NCBI GenBank assembly: GCA_963565915.1
Contig: OY751487.1
Location: 1,302,001 to 1,366,000 of the forward strand
Length of the DNA stretch: 64,000 nt
Source of the DNA: Entoloma clypeatum
Taxonomy: Eukaryota > Basidiomycota > Agaricomycetes > Agaricales > Entolomataceae
Direction of reading: 5' to 3'
Part shown: positions 36,301 through 47,932 of the stretch, in pieces
Position numbering within the stretch: position 1 is the first letter of the stretch
How the letters are laid out: every line of letters starts with the position of its first letter
Translations under genes and position numbers: made by a program
Notes under the pieces: model-generated
Seen by the model: only the letters and a program-made list of their open reading frames with translations
Told to the model about the DNA's origin: nothing
The model's database searches: none

Positions 36301-37274
36301 CGTTAACATCAGATCGCGGACCACAATTTGCAGCAATATTTATGAAGGAACTAAATAAAATATTGGGAATCACAACTAAATTATCAACGGCATATCAACC
36401 GCAGACAGACGGACAGACGGAACACATCAATCAGGAGTTGGAGCAATATCTGAGATTGTTTATCTCCCATCGGCAAACAGATTGGCCCGAATGGATGGCA
36501 ACCGCAGAATTTGCCTATAATAATAAAATCCACATGGCAACTCAGTTTTTGCCGTTCTATGTAAATTATGGGTTTAACCCTAGGATGGGCGTAGAACCTT
36601 GGAGGGCAGAAAAGTCAGAACCGGCAAAAGAATTCATGGAGTAAATGAAGAAGATTCATGAGGAGGCAGAAGCGGCGCTAGTAAAAGCACGAGAAGAGAT
36701 GGAATGGTATGTGAACCTAAAACGGGGTGATGCACCAGTTTACAAAGTTGGCGACAAAGTTTGGTTATCGACTAAAGACCTGAAGTTGAACCGACCCTTA
36801 AAAAAACTTGCTGAACAATGGATTGGACCCTATACCATGACCAAAATCATTTCATCACACGCTGTGGAACTTAAATTGCCAAAGTCGTGGAAAATCCACC
36901 CGGTTATCAATGTATCATGGGTCCAATTATTTAAGGAACCACTATTTAAATCGCAAAAGGTGCAAGCACCAAATCCCATAGTTATCAATGGTGAAGAGGA
37001 GTACGATGTCGCTAAAGTTATTGACTCAAGGTTGAAGAGAGGAAAGCTGGAATATTTAGTGCAATGGAAAGGTCTGACTCTGGACCACAACACATGGGAA
37101 CCCAAGGATCACCTGGAACATGCCAAGGAAGTGGTGGAGGACTTCTTTAAATTAAACCCGGATGCACCCCGGTGCTTACGTGCAAACATCTTTGAAGGAT
37201 TGAAATTTAAACCATATGAGAACTTCACAGACACCCCAGATGACATCATATCTCGCCTGGAAGTCGAGATCTAG
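33387..37274 (+). pseudogene. gypsy-1 pol: protease, RT, RNase H, integrase, chromodomain
   Basis: Domains in order: aspartic protease (LLDSGATGMFIDLDFA, about 33,760); RT with YIDDILVA (about 34,810); RNase H (ESDASDFATGAI, about 35,250); integrase zinc finger H..H..CDRC (about 35,915-36,047); integrase DDE core (TADF, SDRGPQF, QTEHINQE; about 36,125-36,440); and a C-terminal chromodomain ([20 protein letters not shown], about 37,050-37,115), which marks it as a chromovirus that targets histone-marked chromatin. Four stops interrupt an otherwise continuous frame: TGA 34,503; TGA 34,887; TGA 36,048; TAA 36,642. Each lies where the family has Arg, consistent with CGA decay. Confidence 0.92.
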
Positions 37275-37285
37275 AAAGGGGATAA

Positions 37286-37614
37286 TGTTATGATCATATT
37301 TTCACTTTTCACTTTATCTTATCTTATTTCGATCTTATCTTATCTACATCGTATCGTACATGAGGACACCTTATCATTATCACGCAGCAGGAGGCGAAGG
37401 ATCCGGAGTCGCATAGCATGACACTGCCTCAACACAGCCTCATGGTATTTACATATATAAGTAGGGCACTTTCACTTGTATTTGATAGCTTGTTCTCTTG
37501 AGATTCCCGTTGGGTCTCTTGGCAATACAGCCCCTTCTTCATCTTTCCATGTTCCTCATTCTAAGTTCCTAAGTTTGGGCTCGCGACATTGTTTGACTTA
37601 GCGTCGCCTCAACA
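37286..37614 (+). repeat. gypsy-1 3' LTR
   Basis: 329 bp, the partner of 29,766-30,094, directly after a purine-rich tract and directly before the repeated CCAGT target site. Confidence 0.95.
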
Positions 37615-37660
37615 CCAGTGGGGAAAAGTACAGGCCACCTCAATGAAGTATTGCAGAGAG

Positions 37661-37783
37661 TGTTACGGCGATAGCCTACAACAACAAGTCCAAGGATCGG
37701 ATCACGTGGGTTTGAACTGGTTTCCACAACAAGTCCCTCAGTAGGTTGACTTGGTCAATCAGCGAGTTCCTCAAGAGGACGAC
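37661..37783. repeat. Truncated LTR (TGTTACGG family)
   Basis: About 123 bp starting TGTTACGGCGATAGCCTAC, nearly identical to the start of the full LTR at 47,933-48,485. It is cut off at about 37,783, where a piece of the accessory gene begins. Confidence 0.85.
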
Positions 37784-37932
37784 CGTGCAGTGACCAATTG
37801 TGAGTGCCAAGTTGAGTTCAAGCCAGAAAGGTGGTTTGGGCACTTCTGGGGAATGGCTGACACATCACTATGCTCAGGGTTAGTGGTCACATGCCTTTGT
37901 TTATCAACCACGGTGACTTACCATCACAGTGT
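37784..37932 (-). pseudogene. Duplicated exon/intron piece of the Plavaka-linked accessory gene
   Basis: 149 bp that match 54,612-54,760 with only one difference that I see (a G/A at a CpG). It contains part of the minus-strand exon encoding PNHLSGLNSTWHSQS and the adjacent intron piece. It ends exactly at the copia 5' LTR with the same junction (CAGTGT then TGTTGAATG) as in the downstream copy. Confidence 0.92.
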
Positions 37933-38216
37933 TGTTGAATGAGTTCCGCTTCCATTAGACGCGTCATGTGCTCAACCCCATGACATACAAATAGTGTACA
38001 AATAAGTAGACTAGTATATAAGACTGTCCTTATTCTCTGTGCAATATAACGCTCTTACCGAGTAACCCCCACCTGCAAACACCTCTCAAGGTTAGTAGTA
38101 GGATTCTCTCTCTATCGTAGATACACGATCCGTAGCATAGAGTACTACTGGACTGCGTGACGACCCATCCACTGTGATCACCTCCAGTGTTGATGTGATC
38201 GTATGCTGTTCCAACA
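37933..38216 (+). repeat. copia copy 1, 5' LTR
   Basis: 284 bp, same length and near-identical to 54,761-55,044. It is followed by GGTTATGAGCCC, the probable tRNA primer site. Confidence 0.93.
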
Positions 38217-38612
38217 GGTTATGAGCCCTGAGACTCGCCATTGCGCTCGTCGCTGGCAGTCTTAGTAGACTCGATGCCGCTACATCGCGAACGCGATAGA
38301 TCAAGTGCACCTCGATCTGTACATACAACATTAATGATTATGTGGATGTTTAATCCCACATCATCGTGTACCGAGATGAGCTAGTAGATCCGGGCGATAA
38401 TACCCCGATGATCGCGATGCCCATCCGCCTCCATACATGTGTCTACCAGTTAACTCTGTGTACGACATTAAACATGGAATAGGGGTCTGATGGACCCTAG
38501 TGGAGTAAAACACATGTTGCTGTGTCCCTGTTTCATCTAAGATCCAGCAATTTGACATTGACTGACGCATTCTATTTCCAGTCTTTTGCGCTCTCACCCT
38601 TCGCATCAAAAC

Positions 38613-41600
38613 ATGTCTTCTTTTGATTACAAATCTGCTGTCGTCAAGATGACCGGCTCTAACTGGAAGGAGTGGAGCGATAAGATGACAGGGTTTTTAC
38701 AGTTTGAAGGGACCTGGATGCTCGTATCCGGGGACTGGTTACAGCCAACCTCCCTGACAGCCGCTTCGACGTCTGAACAACGAAAGGAGTTCCGCGAGTG
38801 GAAGGAGAAAGACTTGAAAGTGCGCGGCGCAATCGTCTTATCTCTGGTGGAGTCTGTAAAGCATGAGGTTACAGCATTCCAGACTTCGAAAGAGGTTTGG
38901 GATCAGCTGAAAACTCTCTTTGAGAATAAAGGCCCCGATGAGATGTTCAAGGTCTTTGCCTTGACTCTCGATTGACACCTGTCTGGTGGTGACCCCCATC
39001 CGGAATTCTCTAGATTCCATGATCTCTTGGCACGCCCCGACGGGCACAAGATCCCCTTCGCTCCTAAATTGCAAGGGATGCTTGCTGTGCACCGTCTACC
39101 TCCCAAGTGGAAACATCTTGGTTCGCATCTGGCCAAAGAATGGAAGTTAGACACTTTCAAACTTACAGATGTTGAAGAGATTGTAACCGCGGAGCATATG
39201 CGCATACAAGCCGAAGCACAACTTCCGGCTGCCAACAAGATCTCCGCTGTCAAGCAGAAAGGACAGGAACCCCGCTGGCGCAATGGTCCAGGACCTGCTG
39301 ATGCTTCTGGGTCAAACCAGAATTCAGGCAAACCTCATCAACAGAACAAAGGAAAAGGAAAGGCAAAGGAGACACCGTCGAACAATTCCGGTGATCAAAA
39401 CAAGAAGCAGCCGTTTGTACCCAAAAAGGAAGGGTCGCGGAGTTGGAAAAAGGCCCAGCGCGCCCAAGAGGCCGCTGCAGGTGATACCGCCAGCTGCTCT
39501 CATGTTGCCTCGTCGGCAATGACTATGAATCTGCTGACACCTCCCTTCACCACTGTCACAGGCTCGGGACGCATCATTCCCCCCCAACCATCTTCTACTC
39601 CGACGACTGACCCCCGTCGTCGTCCTCCTCTCGAATCGTGGTTGACATCTAGTCCCGCTGAACATATCATGACTGCTGGTGCGAGAGAACTCCTTGATCG
39701 CATGACAAACACGTCAGCGCAACGCTTCACAGGTGCTCCGGTTAATCAACCGTTGATGTACCCTGAGATGCAAGCAGCGCGCGACATTGTCACATCTCTT
39801 GGCATTGTGGGAACGTCCCAGACCCTCCAAAACATCAATAATGTCATATACCCCGAAGACATTCTGGGGATATATTCGACCCCTGACAATGATGTGATGG
39901 ACGAGGCTTCTCTGTTCCTGATGGAACACCAAGATTATGATGCCGATACAGTGATGGACTTTGATGAGGAGTATGAGTATGACGAAGATGTACCCGGACG
40001 GTCCAAACGGACGCATTTCAGTTGGGCGGATGAAGTCGATGATGAGCTTTTTGGAGGTTCGTCATGCAACGACCCGAGGTACATTCTTTCACAAGTTTCA
40101 CATGAGCACACAATGACAGAAGAACACACCCAGATTCATGATGAGTCACTAGAACCGGGGTTGTAGTTATTTAAAATCACCTGTCGTTGCTGCCTCGTTC
40201 ATGGAGGAAATATATGATCATTTTGCTTCATGTTCGAAATGTAAGAACAAATCCAAAGATACTAATGATGCCGAGTGGATGATGGATTCCGGCGCTAGTA
40301 TGCACTTCACCACAGAGATGAGTGACTTTGCCACGTATGAGGAAGAGAAATCTGTCCATACTGCCCAGACTGCAGGCAAAGCAAAGATCTCTATAAAAGG
40401 AAGAGGGACCATGTTTATCACTCACACGATACCATTGCATCAAGGAAAGCCAAGAAGTCTAACGACTCGGCTTTATCTGGTTCTACACATCCCGGAGCTT
40501 TCCACTCGCCTCATGTCAATGGGCGAAATCCCCCAAGAACCCGGACCAAACGCTGCTGGCCTAGCCGACAATCTTAGTTTCTTCAAAGATGGAAAGTGTG
40601 TACTAAGATGTGAACCTCATTTTTCTGGTTCAACAATATACTGGGTAAATACACGCGTTGAACAAATCACGCAGCTAAATGCTAGAAATATCGATGTCTA
40701 TAAAGCCGATTACAGCATTTGGCATCAGTGGTTTGCACACCCTGGTAAAGATGTCCTGAAAAAGGCACCCAACACATGTGATGGATTCCCAAGGGATGTC
40801 CAATTTTCCCTTAAGGATAAGCCATGCCGTCCCTGCGCAGAAGCAAAGTTGAGGTTGAAAAGCTTCCCTCCTTCATCTTCATGTGCTTCCAGACCCTTTG
40901 AGTTGCTCCATTCGGACCTCAAAGAGTTTCCAATCGCCTCCTATCACAAATTTAAATACTATGTCAGCTTCTTGGATGACTATTCTGGGCATGTTTGGAT
41001 GGTATTGTTGAAACTCAAATCCAATACCTCTGATGCATTCAAAAAGTGGACAACACTTATGAAAACCCAGTTTAATGCCCAATTTTGCCGATGGCATTTT
41101 GATGGAGGGGGAGAGTTCAAAAAGGAAACTGGGGTAGTAAAATACCTCGAGGATCTTGGAATTGCCGTGGAAATTTCAGCTCCCAATACACCCCAACAAA
41201 ACGGTCGAGCCGAAAGGATTAACCGCACCATTGTAGAAAAAGCACAGGCAATGCGATTTGCCGCCTGCTTACCACAATCATGGTGGGAGTTTTGCGTTTT
41301 ACACGCCGTGCATGTCTATAATCGCACGCCAATTAAACGACTTTATTGGAAAACACCTTTTGAATCTCTAAAAGGGGAAAAACCGGATGTATCAAATCTC
41401 CGTGTTTTAGGCTGCGCTGCCTATGTTTATATTCCTGAAGAACACCATGTGAATAAATTAAATCCACGTGCAGAGCTTATGACCTTTATGGGTTTTAAAC
41501 CAGGAATGAAAGCATATCAGTTTATGACTGATAAAAACAGTATCTTTATTGGTACTACCGCGGTATTTGATGAAACACTCTTTCCGAGGTGTCCGGATAC

Positions 41601-43881
41601 CAAAGTGCCACAACACACACCCATGGGAAATGAGCCTTCCCATGATGAGTCTCAGGATGACAGAAACCCTGATGACGATGTTGATCACCACTTTGGAGAT
41701 GGAGATGTTCATTATCATTCCCGCCGGCGTAATCAGCCGAGCAGAGATGAATCCTCCAATCCCCCTTCTGCTCCAAATGGAAACCAGCACGACGGCGCTG
41801 ATGTACCACCTTCAAATCAGGATGACCCTGAGGTCCAGAACCAGCCAGCGAATCCTCCACCTGCTGATGCCCCTCGACCACGAAGGAATGCTAACCCGCC
41901 TCGACGGGAAGGCAACATCTACAGGGAGCAACGGCACCCCGCGCAACAACAACGCAACATCAATCACACACGCTCTTGGCGTGAAGCCGTGAATTGAGAG
42001 AAACAGCAGCGTGAGCCTTCCTGGCTCCGCAATGTTCCCCAATCACAACAGGAAGAAGCGGAACCTAGTTCCCCCTTAGCCCCACCTGACGCAGGGCCTA
42101 GTGGATCTTCCGGTACTCCTCCTGATGACCCCAAAGTTCCTGATGATGAACCTTTGGAAGATAAGGATGCGGAGAGCTTACTGCGCGAAATGATGAATGA
42201 TGTGGAGCTAGGTCCAAAAGCATTTAACTTGTACCTAGAACGATTAGTTCGGAAACGAGGGGGAGACACGAAACAGATCGCTGAGTTGAATGCGCTACTT
42301 GCATCAGCCGTTCCTCACTCTGAATCTAATCTCTCACAGTTCCGTGATATCCAGGAGATGAAGTTTCGCGACATTGCCAAAATGCCGAAAAACCTCCAGG
42401 ATGAGTGGTTGGACGCATGCCGTAAGGAACTTGATAGCATCAAGCGGCATGATGTCTATGATCTAACACCTTTACCGACTGGACGGAAGGCCATCGGATC
42501 ATGATGGGTCTTCGACATAAAGACCGACGGCCGTAAAAAGGCTCGGCTTGTTGCACAAGGGTTCTTGCAAATTGAGGGAATCGATTTCGACGAGGTATTC
42601 TCTCCTGTAGTTCGATTCGAGACAGTATGTCTCATGCTCACTACCGCCGCACTTGAGAGTTGGGTAATTCTCGCGCTTGACATAACTGCTGCTTTCCTTT
42701 ATGGGAAACTCCAGGAAGAGTTATACATGATGCAACCTGAAGGCTTCAAAATAAAAGGCAAAGAACTTCTTGTTTGGCGCCTGCATAAGGCTATTTACAG
42801 TTTGAAGCAGGCTGGACTTGCATGGTGGCATGCCATGGAGAAATCCATGAAGAAACTAGGTTTCCGAAGGATCATATCTGACGCTGGAATCTTTGTTTTC
42901 TATTCCCCAAATGGAACCATACTAGCAATAATCTATGTCGATGATGCAATGTTCATGGGACCAGACGCTAAGCTTACAACTGTTAAAAGAGCCAAATTCA
43001 TGGCTATTTGGGAATCTCGTGATCTAGGTGAACCCACTGAATTCTTGAGAATGTGCATCACACATACCAAGAATACGATCATGATCGATCAATGTGCCTA
43101 TTTACAGAAAGTTGTAGAGAGATTCGGCATGACAAATGCAATGATCGCCAAGACTCCTCTACCTACTGGATACAAGCCGACAGCAAATGCTGGCACTGGC
43201 ACTGCTGCACTTCGATCACAATTTCAGCAGATCATAGGGTCTCTGCTATATTTAATGATCGGTACACAACCCGACATTGCCTTTGCCATGATTACCTTAT
43301 CGCAGTTCTTGGCAAATCCTACTCAGGAACACGTTGATAAAGCAAAGTATATAATCCGCTACCTCGTGGGCACTTCTGATTACTGACTGACATATTCCGG
43401 TGACCAAAATGTGGGCTTACATGCCTACACGGATTCTGACTGGGCATCCGACGGAATAAAGTGTCGAAGCTGCACCGGCTTTTTCCTGAAGCTTGCAGTG
43501 CTTCTGTAGGCTGGACTTGTCGTCTACAAAAAACCATTGCTCACTCATCTACTGAGGCAGAGTACATGGCGATGTCCAATTGCAGCTGCCAAGTAAAATG
43601 GGTAATCCAACTTCTTCCAGGAGATTGGCTTCCTAATGCGGAATGTCCTGATCTATGCTGACAATCATGGCTCGATCTTTATTGGGAACAACCCTGTACA
43701 GGAACGCCGTACTAAGCATATCGATCTTAGATATCATGTCATCCGAGAGTACATCTCTCGTGGATTGATCACTGTGGAGTACATTGAAGGCACATCCAAT
43801 CCCGCAGATATGCTAACTAAAAATCTTAGTCGGGAACTCTTTGAAAGATGTTGCCAACATTTAGGCTTGACATTTTCATAA
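38613..43881 (+). pseudogene. copia copy 1 gag-pol remnant
   Basis: Reading order: gag (MSSFDYKSAVVKMTGSNWKE; 38,613), protease (WMMDSGASMHFT; 40,279), integrase zinc region (WHQWFAHPGKD…CRPCAEAKL), DDE core (HSDLKEF, FDGGGEF, NGRAERINRT; 40,910-41,225), RT (LVAQGFLQIEGIDFDEVFSP; IYVDDAMF at about 42,930) and RNase H to 43,881 (DNHGSIFIGN, RRTKHIDLRYH). Stops: TGA 38,973, 41,995, 42,502 (all shared with copy 2) and 43,384 (private; copy 2 has CGA). A one-base insertion near 40,158 and two compensating indels near 43,496 and 43,614 also break it. Confidence 0.92.
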
Positions 43882-43907
43882 ACCGATGTATATATATCAA
43901 GGGGGAG

Positions 43908-44727
43908 TGTTGAACGAGTTCCGCTTCCATTAGACGCGCCATGTGCTTAGTGTTTGAAAGTCCAGTCCAGTCCGGTTTTTTGCCCAAAAAATTAAGGACC
44001 TAGAACCAAGACTGGTTGAGTGGTTTCTCCAAAAAACTAAAACCAGGGCTGGACTGGTCAAAGACTGGTGAACCAGTCTTTCCTTTCTCAAAAAAGTAAA
44101 CCAGGACTGGTTCGAACTGGTTTAAACTGGTTATTTTCCAATTTATTAAAACTGTTTCAAAATATCATTTATGACACATTTCAAACCATTTTATAGAAGT
44201 TTTGATGAACAAAATCTATGGGAACCTTCAAGAATCTATGTGAACCTATAAGAACCTATGTGAACCTGTGACCAGTTTACATTTTTTGAGTCTCAAATCA
44301 AGACTGGTGTTAAACCAGTCTTCTTTTTTTCCAAAATTTGAAGAACCTGAGACTGGTCAATCCTCAAAATTCTGAAACTTGAGACTGCAGTCCAGTCTTT
44401 CACCAGTCTTTACCAGTCTGGTTCTGGTCCAGTTCTAGGTCTTTGAGACTGGACTTCAAAACACTACATGTGCTCAACCCCATGACATACAAATAGTGTA
44501 CAAATAAGTAGACTAGTATATAAGACTGTACTTATTCTCTGTGCAATATAACGCTCTTACCGAGTAACCCCCACCTTGCAAACACCTCTCAAAGGTTAGT
44601 AGTAAGGTTCTCCCTCTATCGTAGATACACGATTAGTAGCATGTAGCGTAGAGTATACTAGGACTGCAAGATGACATATCCACCGTGATTACCTCCAGTG
44701 TTGATATAGTCGTATGCTGTTCCAACA
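43908..44727 (+). repeat. copia copy 1, 3' LTR split by a MITE
   Basis: LTR sequence 43,908-43,947 and 44,467-44,727, interrupted by the hAT-type MITE. It ends TTCCAACA and directly abuts gypsy-2 RNase H coding sequence. Confidence 0.92.
43948..44466. mobile_element. hAT-type MITE, 519 bp, 8-bp TSD
   Basis: Starts TAGTGTTTGAAAGTCCAGTC and ends with the inverse of TAGTGTTTTGAAGTCCAGTC. It is flanked by 8-bp repeats CATGTGCT (43,940-43,947 and 44,467-44,474) that split the copia LTR. The interior is AT-rich with many copies of CTGG/CCAG motifs (ctggactggt, aaccagtc) and no coding frame. The 8-bp TSD and TAGTG terminus fit the hAT superfamily. Confidence 0.9.
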
Positions 44728-46715
44728 GGTAGTGCCTCCAGGTTTCCAGTGATTGGATAATTCCCAAGAGTTCCCAATCATAAATTTCATAGTTCTGTTC
44801 TGCCGCAGAGAACAAGTGCAATATATATCCACAGGGGTGCCAGTCTCCATTCACATCTTGTTGGTGCAGTACTGCTCCTGTCGCCCATTTGGATGCATCA
44901 GATTCTATGATGAACGGTTTGTCAGTGTTTGGCATTAACAATACCAGTGATTCCACGTATTTGTCCTTTAACGTGTCAAATGCCATTTGGCAGTCCTTAT
45001 TCCATTCCCATTCCTGATCCTTTTTGGTCAGATCATTCAGGGGTTTGGCAATGTCCAAGTAGTGTCTGATAAATCTTCGATAGAAGTTTCCAAATCCAAG
45101 GAAGGATCTGACCTGTTTCACAGTCACAGGTTCCAGCCATTTCACTATCCCCAATAACTTAATGGGGTCCATTGCGATTTCGTTTTCTTTGATAATGAGT
45201 CCGAGGTATTCGCACTGCCTGACTCCAAATTCGCATTTTTCCAGGTTGAGATAGAGGTCATTCTCTATCATCTTTCTGAGTACGCGGAGTGTCCGTTCGG
45301 TGTCATCTTCATCATTGACTGAGAATATGAAGATGTCGTCCAAATAAATGAGCAACCATCCTTCTTCAAGTTCTTCTTTGAAGATTTTGTTCATCATCGC
45401 CTGGAAGGTGGGTGGCATGCCTGCCAGTCCGAAGAAGGCAACCAAGGGTTCATACAACCCTTGATTGGTTTTGAATGCAGCCTTCCATTCATCGCCAGGT
45501 TTGATCCATACATTGTTGTATCCCCAACACATGTCCAGTTTAGTAAAGACCTTTGCTCCTTTCAGTTTGTCCAGTAAATCTCTGACCAGGGGTAACGGGT
45601 ATGCATTCTTCACCGTTCCTTTGTTCAATCGCCGATAGTCCTGACATGGTCTGAGTTTATCTGAGTCCTTCTTAGCCACGAAGAAAAAGGGTGATGCCAT
45701 TGGTGATTTCGAGGGTCTGATGTACCCCTTTCGAAGGTTCTCATCAAGGAATTTGTCCAATTTCGTTTGTTCTTCCAGTGACAAAGGATAAACCTTACAG
45801 TCTTTCAGGGTGAAGTCCAGTTTCAAGTCAATTGCGTGGTCCCATGGTTTGTGTTCTGGTAATCTCTCGGATGGCATTTTCTTGAACACCTTCTGATACT
45901 GACCGTATCGTTCTGGTAGTTCTTTCTTTGGTTTGTTTGTGGTGTCCGTATTGTGTGAGAGTTTCTGGGAGATTGAGGTTTTTTTGGCTTGGATCCAAAT
46001 ATCCTCAATGGGTGACGTCTGTTGTGACATATGTCCTGAATAGGTCAAGGTCATTGTCTGATTCTTCATCTATCTTTTTCAAGATAGGTCCATTTGCCGG
46101 TAGAGCTTCCTTTTTTGGTTTAAGGGTTTCTTCATCATCAATTTCTTCTATTGTTGCAAAGATCCTTTGTTCAGGTTTTTCTTTCATCCATGCTGCAATT
46201 GCAATGGGCTTCTTGTCCTTTGACGCCAAGAGCTTGTCAAATTTCTTCCTCATGACTCCTGCTAGGGTCTTCTTGAACCTGATAGTTTCAATATCCAAGG
46301 TTCCTTTTTCCCAATCAATCTTTGGGTTGTATTGTTTCAACCATGGTAACCCCAAAATGGCGGTTTCCTTTCCAAGTCCGGTGACCAAGAATCTGACGTT
46401 GAGTTCTTTGTCATCAATCCAGATCTTCTTCCATGTGCAATGGGTGATCGCCCCTTCTTTGTTCTTTGTTCCATGCACATTGAACATGTGAATGGGCTTT
46501 AGTAACGGAATGAGCTCCATTCGGTTTGCTGTGGCAAACTTCTGATCCAAGAAGGTTCCTCCTGCTCCTGAGTCTATCAGGGCATTTGTCTTTAGTCTTT
46601 CATCAATGCTTTCTCCTTCTCCTGACATTGAAATGGGGATTGAAAAAGATTTGTCATTTATGTCGGCTACAATTACAGGGGATAAGGAGATTGAAAACTG
46701 AGCGGGGGCTGACAT
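44728..46715 (-). pseudogene. gypsy-2 protease-RT-RNase H, frameshifted and truncated
   Basis: Protease part from 46,715 (MSAPAQFSISLS; ALIDSGAGGTFLDQKFA). A frame change at about 46,010-46,065 separates it from RT. RT has the [19 protein letters not shown] entry, [13 protein letters not shown], the catalytic YLDDIFIFS and [11 protein letters not shown]. RNase H begins [13 protein letters not shown] and ends at the copia LTR. Only the frameshift and the terminal truncation are obvious breaks, so this copy is younger than gypsy-1. Confidence 0.88.
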
Positions 46716-46729
46716 CAGTACAGGCCGCT

Positions 46730-47932
46730 TTATTGAAAACCCTGTTTCTCCATTTCAGAGATTAAGGCGTCTTGTTCTTCATTTGGTAAGTCCTTAAAAA
46801 TGCCTCGGATATGGGCATATGCATCGGAAGCTTTCTTGAACGTATTGTTCACAACTGGGGTCTTTCCTTCTTTGTGTGCATTAGCACGATGCCCTGCCTG
46901 ATGGCAGACGAAGCACAACCCTTTTTTAAAGTGGTCATCTCTTTCTTCGGCGGTTAGCCGGTCAATGTCCATGGTGTTTGGGTCTGGGGCAAAGTGTGTG
47001 TTTCGGGGTGCAGGGTTATAGTTAACCTTGAATTTCTTCTTTCCCCCATCGGGTCTAAGCCTTTGAGAGACTGCCTTGGCTCTCCTCCACTGGTTGTCCA
47101 ATCTGGACGCCATGGTGTACCATTTGTCAACTGTTCCTGGGACCTTGTCAAGGCCCAAGATCTTGTCTCGGAGCGCATGTGGCAATGCCTCCATGAAGTA
47201 ATCCTTGAGAGATCGCTCCTCTGTGATCAAACTCTCTGCAACCCATAGTTTGAATTTTTCTACGAATTTGTCGGCTGTCATGCCCTCCATTTTCTGCGTT
47301 TTCATCATAGTCAACGCGACTCCTTCTTTGTCAACCGGGGAAAACGACTTCCTCAGTTTCTCAATAAAGTCCGCGTATTTCGGGTAGGTGGGTACTCCGG
47401 CGGTGGTGATATCTCTGTACCAAGACTCCTTCCACGGCCCAGCAGTTCCTCCTTTCATGTATGAGACAGTGAAGAGAATTTTCTTTTTGTTGGAGTTGTA
47501 GATGTCATTGTTCATTTCCAAATATAAATTCGCGTCGAACAAAAATTCTGACAGTTTTCTTCTGTCTCCATTGAAGATCGCCAGTGGGCTGATCTTGATT
47601 TCTTTTTCTGGGGTTCTTGCCTGAGAAGTCATTTCTACAGGTGCTGGTTTCACTGGGGTGTCTGGGGTCTTTGGTCTGGGTGCAGCAACAGCAACAGCTG
47701 GTGGCGGTGGGATTCGTCTCGGAGAGAGGTAAGAAGGTGATGTGGGGTTGACTGGTACGAAAGAGGAGGTTACTCTTCTGTATGGTATCGGTGGTTGTCG
47801 TGGTGTGATGGGTGCGTCAACGAACTCCTGTTCGTCTTCTGAGTCAGACGAGACTCCAAAGGTTGATCGTCGGGGAGGAATCTTTGCATCTAAAACTGCG
47901 GTGGGTTGACGACGTAGATCAGCTTGACCTTT
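46730..47932 (-). pseudogene. gypsy-2 gag, 5'-truncated
   Basis: The frame is open from the junction at 47,932 to the stop at 46,730 (about 400 codons). The N-terminal part is Pro-rich (ITPRQPPIPYRR). It is followed by a retrotransposon gag domain (FNGDRRKLSEFLFDANLYL, GTAGPWKESWYRDI, KFVEKFKLWVAESL). The zinc knuckle reads CFVCHQAGHRANAH, i.e. C-C-H-H rather than the usual C-C-H-C. An internal ATG at 47,653 gives a 307-aa frame, but homologous sequence clearly extends upstream. Confidence 0.85.

Larger units (their letters stand above)
29766..37614 (+). mobile_element. Ty3/gypsy chromovirus, complete structure but inactivated (gypsy-1)
   Basis: Both 329-bp LTRs are present (29,766-30,094 and 37,286-37,614; TGTTATGATC…CCTCAACA). 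The 5-bp target duplication CCAGT flanks the element (29,761-29,765 and 37,615-37,619). A polypurine tract (AGAAAGGGGATAA) precedes the 3' LTR. Inside are gag, protease, RT/RNase H, integrase and a chromodomain in Ty3 order. It cannot be autonomous. gag is split by a Tc1 element and a frame change, and pol has in-frame stops at 34,503, 34,887, 36,048 and 36,642. LTR differences are largely CpG transitions. Confidence 0.95.
37933..44727 (+). mobile_element. Ty1/copia element, copy 1, inactivated
   Basis: 5' LTR 37,933-38,216 (284 bp, TGTTGAATGAG…TTCCAACA). 3' LTR 43,908-44,727, split by a 519-bp hAT-type MITE. A purine tract (AAGGGGGAG) precedes the 3' LTR. No target duplication: the left flank is AGTGT, the right flank is GGTAG within another gypsy element. 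The internal region is closely related to copy 2 at 54,761. The coding frame is broken by three TGA codons shared with copy 2, one private TGA (43,384) and several one-base indels. Confidence 0.93.
44728..47932 (-). mobile_element. Ty3/gypsy element, minus strand, truncated at both ends (gypsy-2)
   Basis: Contains gag, protease and RT/RNase H on the minus strand, without its own LTRs. The 3' side is cut within RNase H (SLETWRHYL) exactly at the copia 3' LTR end. The 5' side is cut inside gag coding sequence exactly at the LTR start at 47,933: the gag frame reads into the junction without an ATG (QADLRRQPTAVLDAKIPP). Integrase is absent from the window. Confidence 0.9.
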
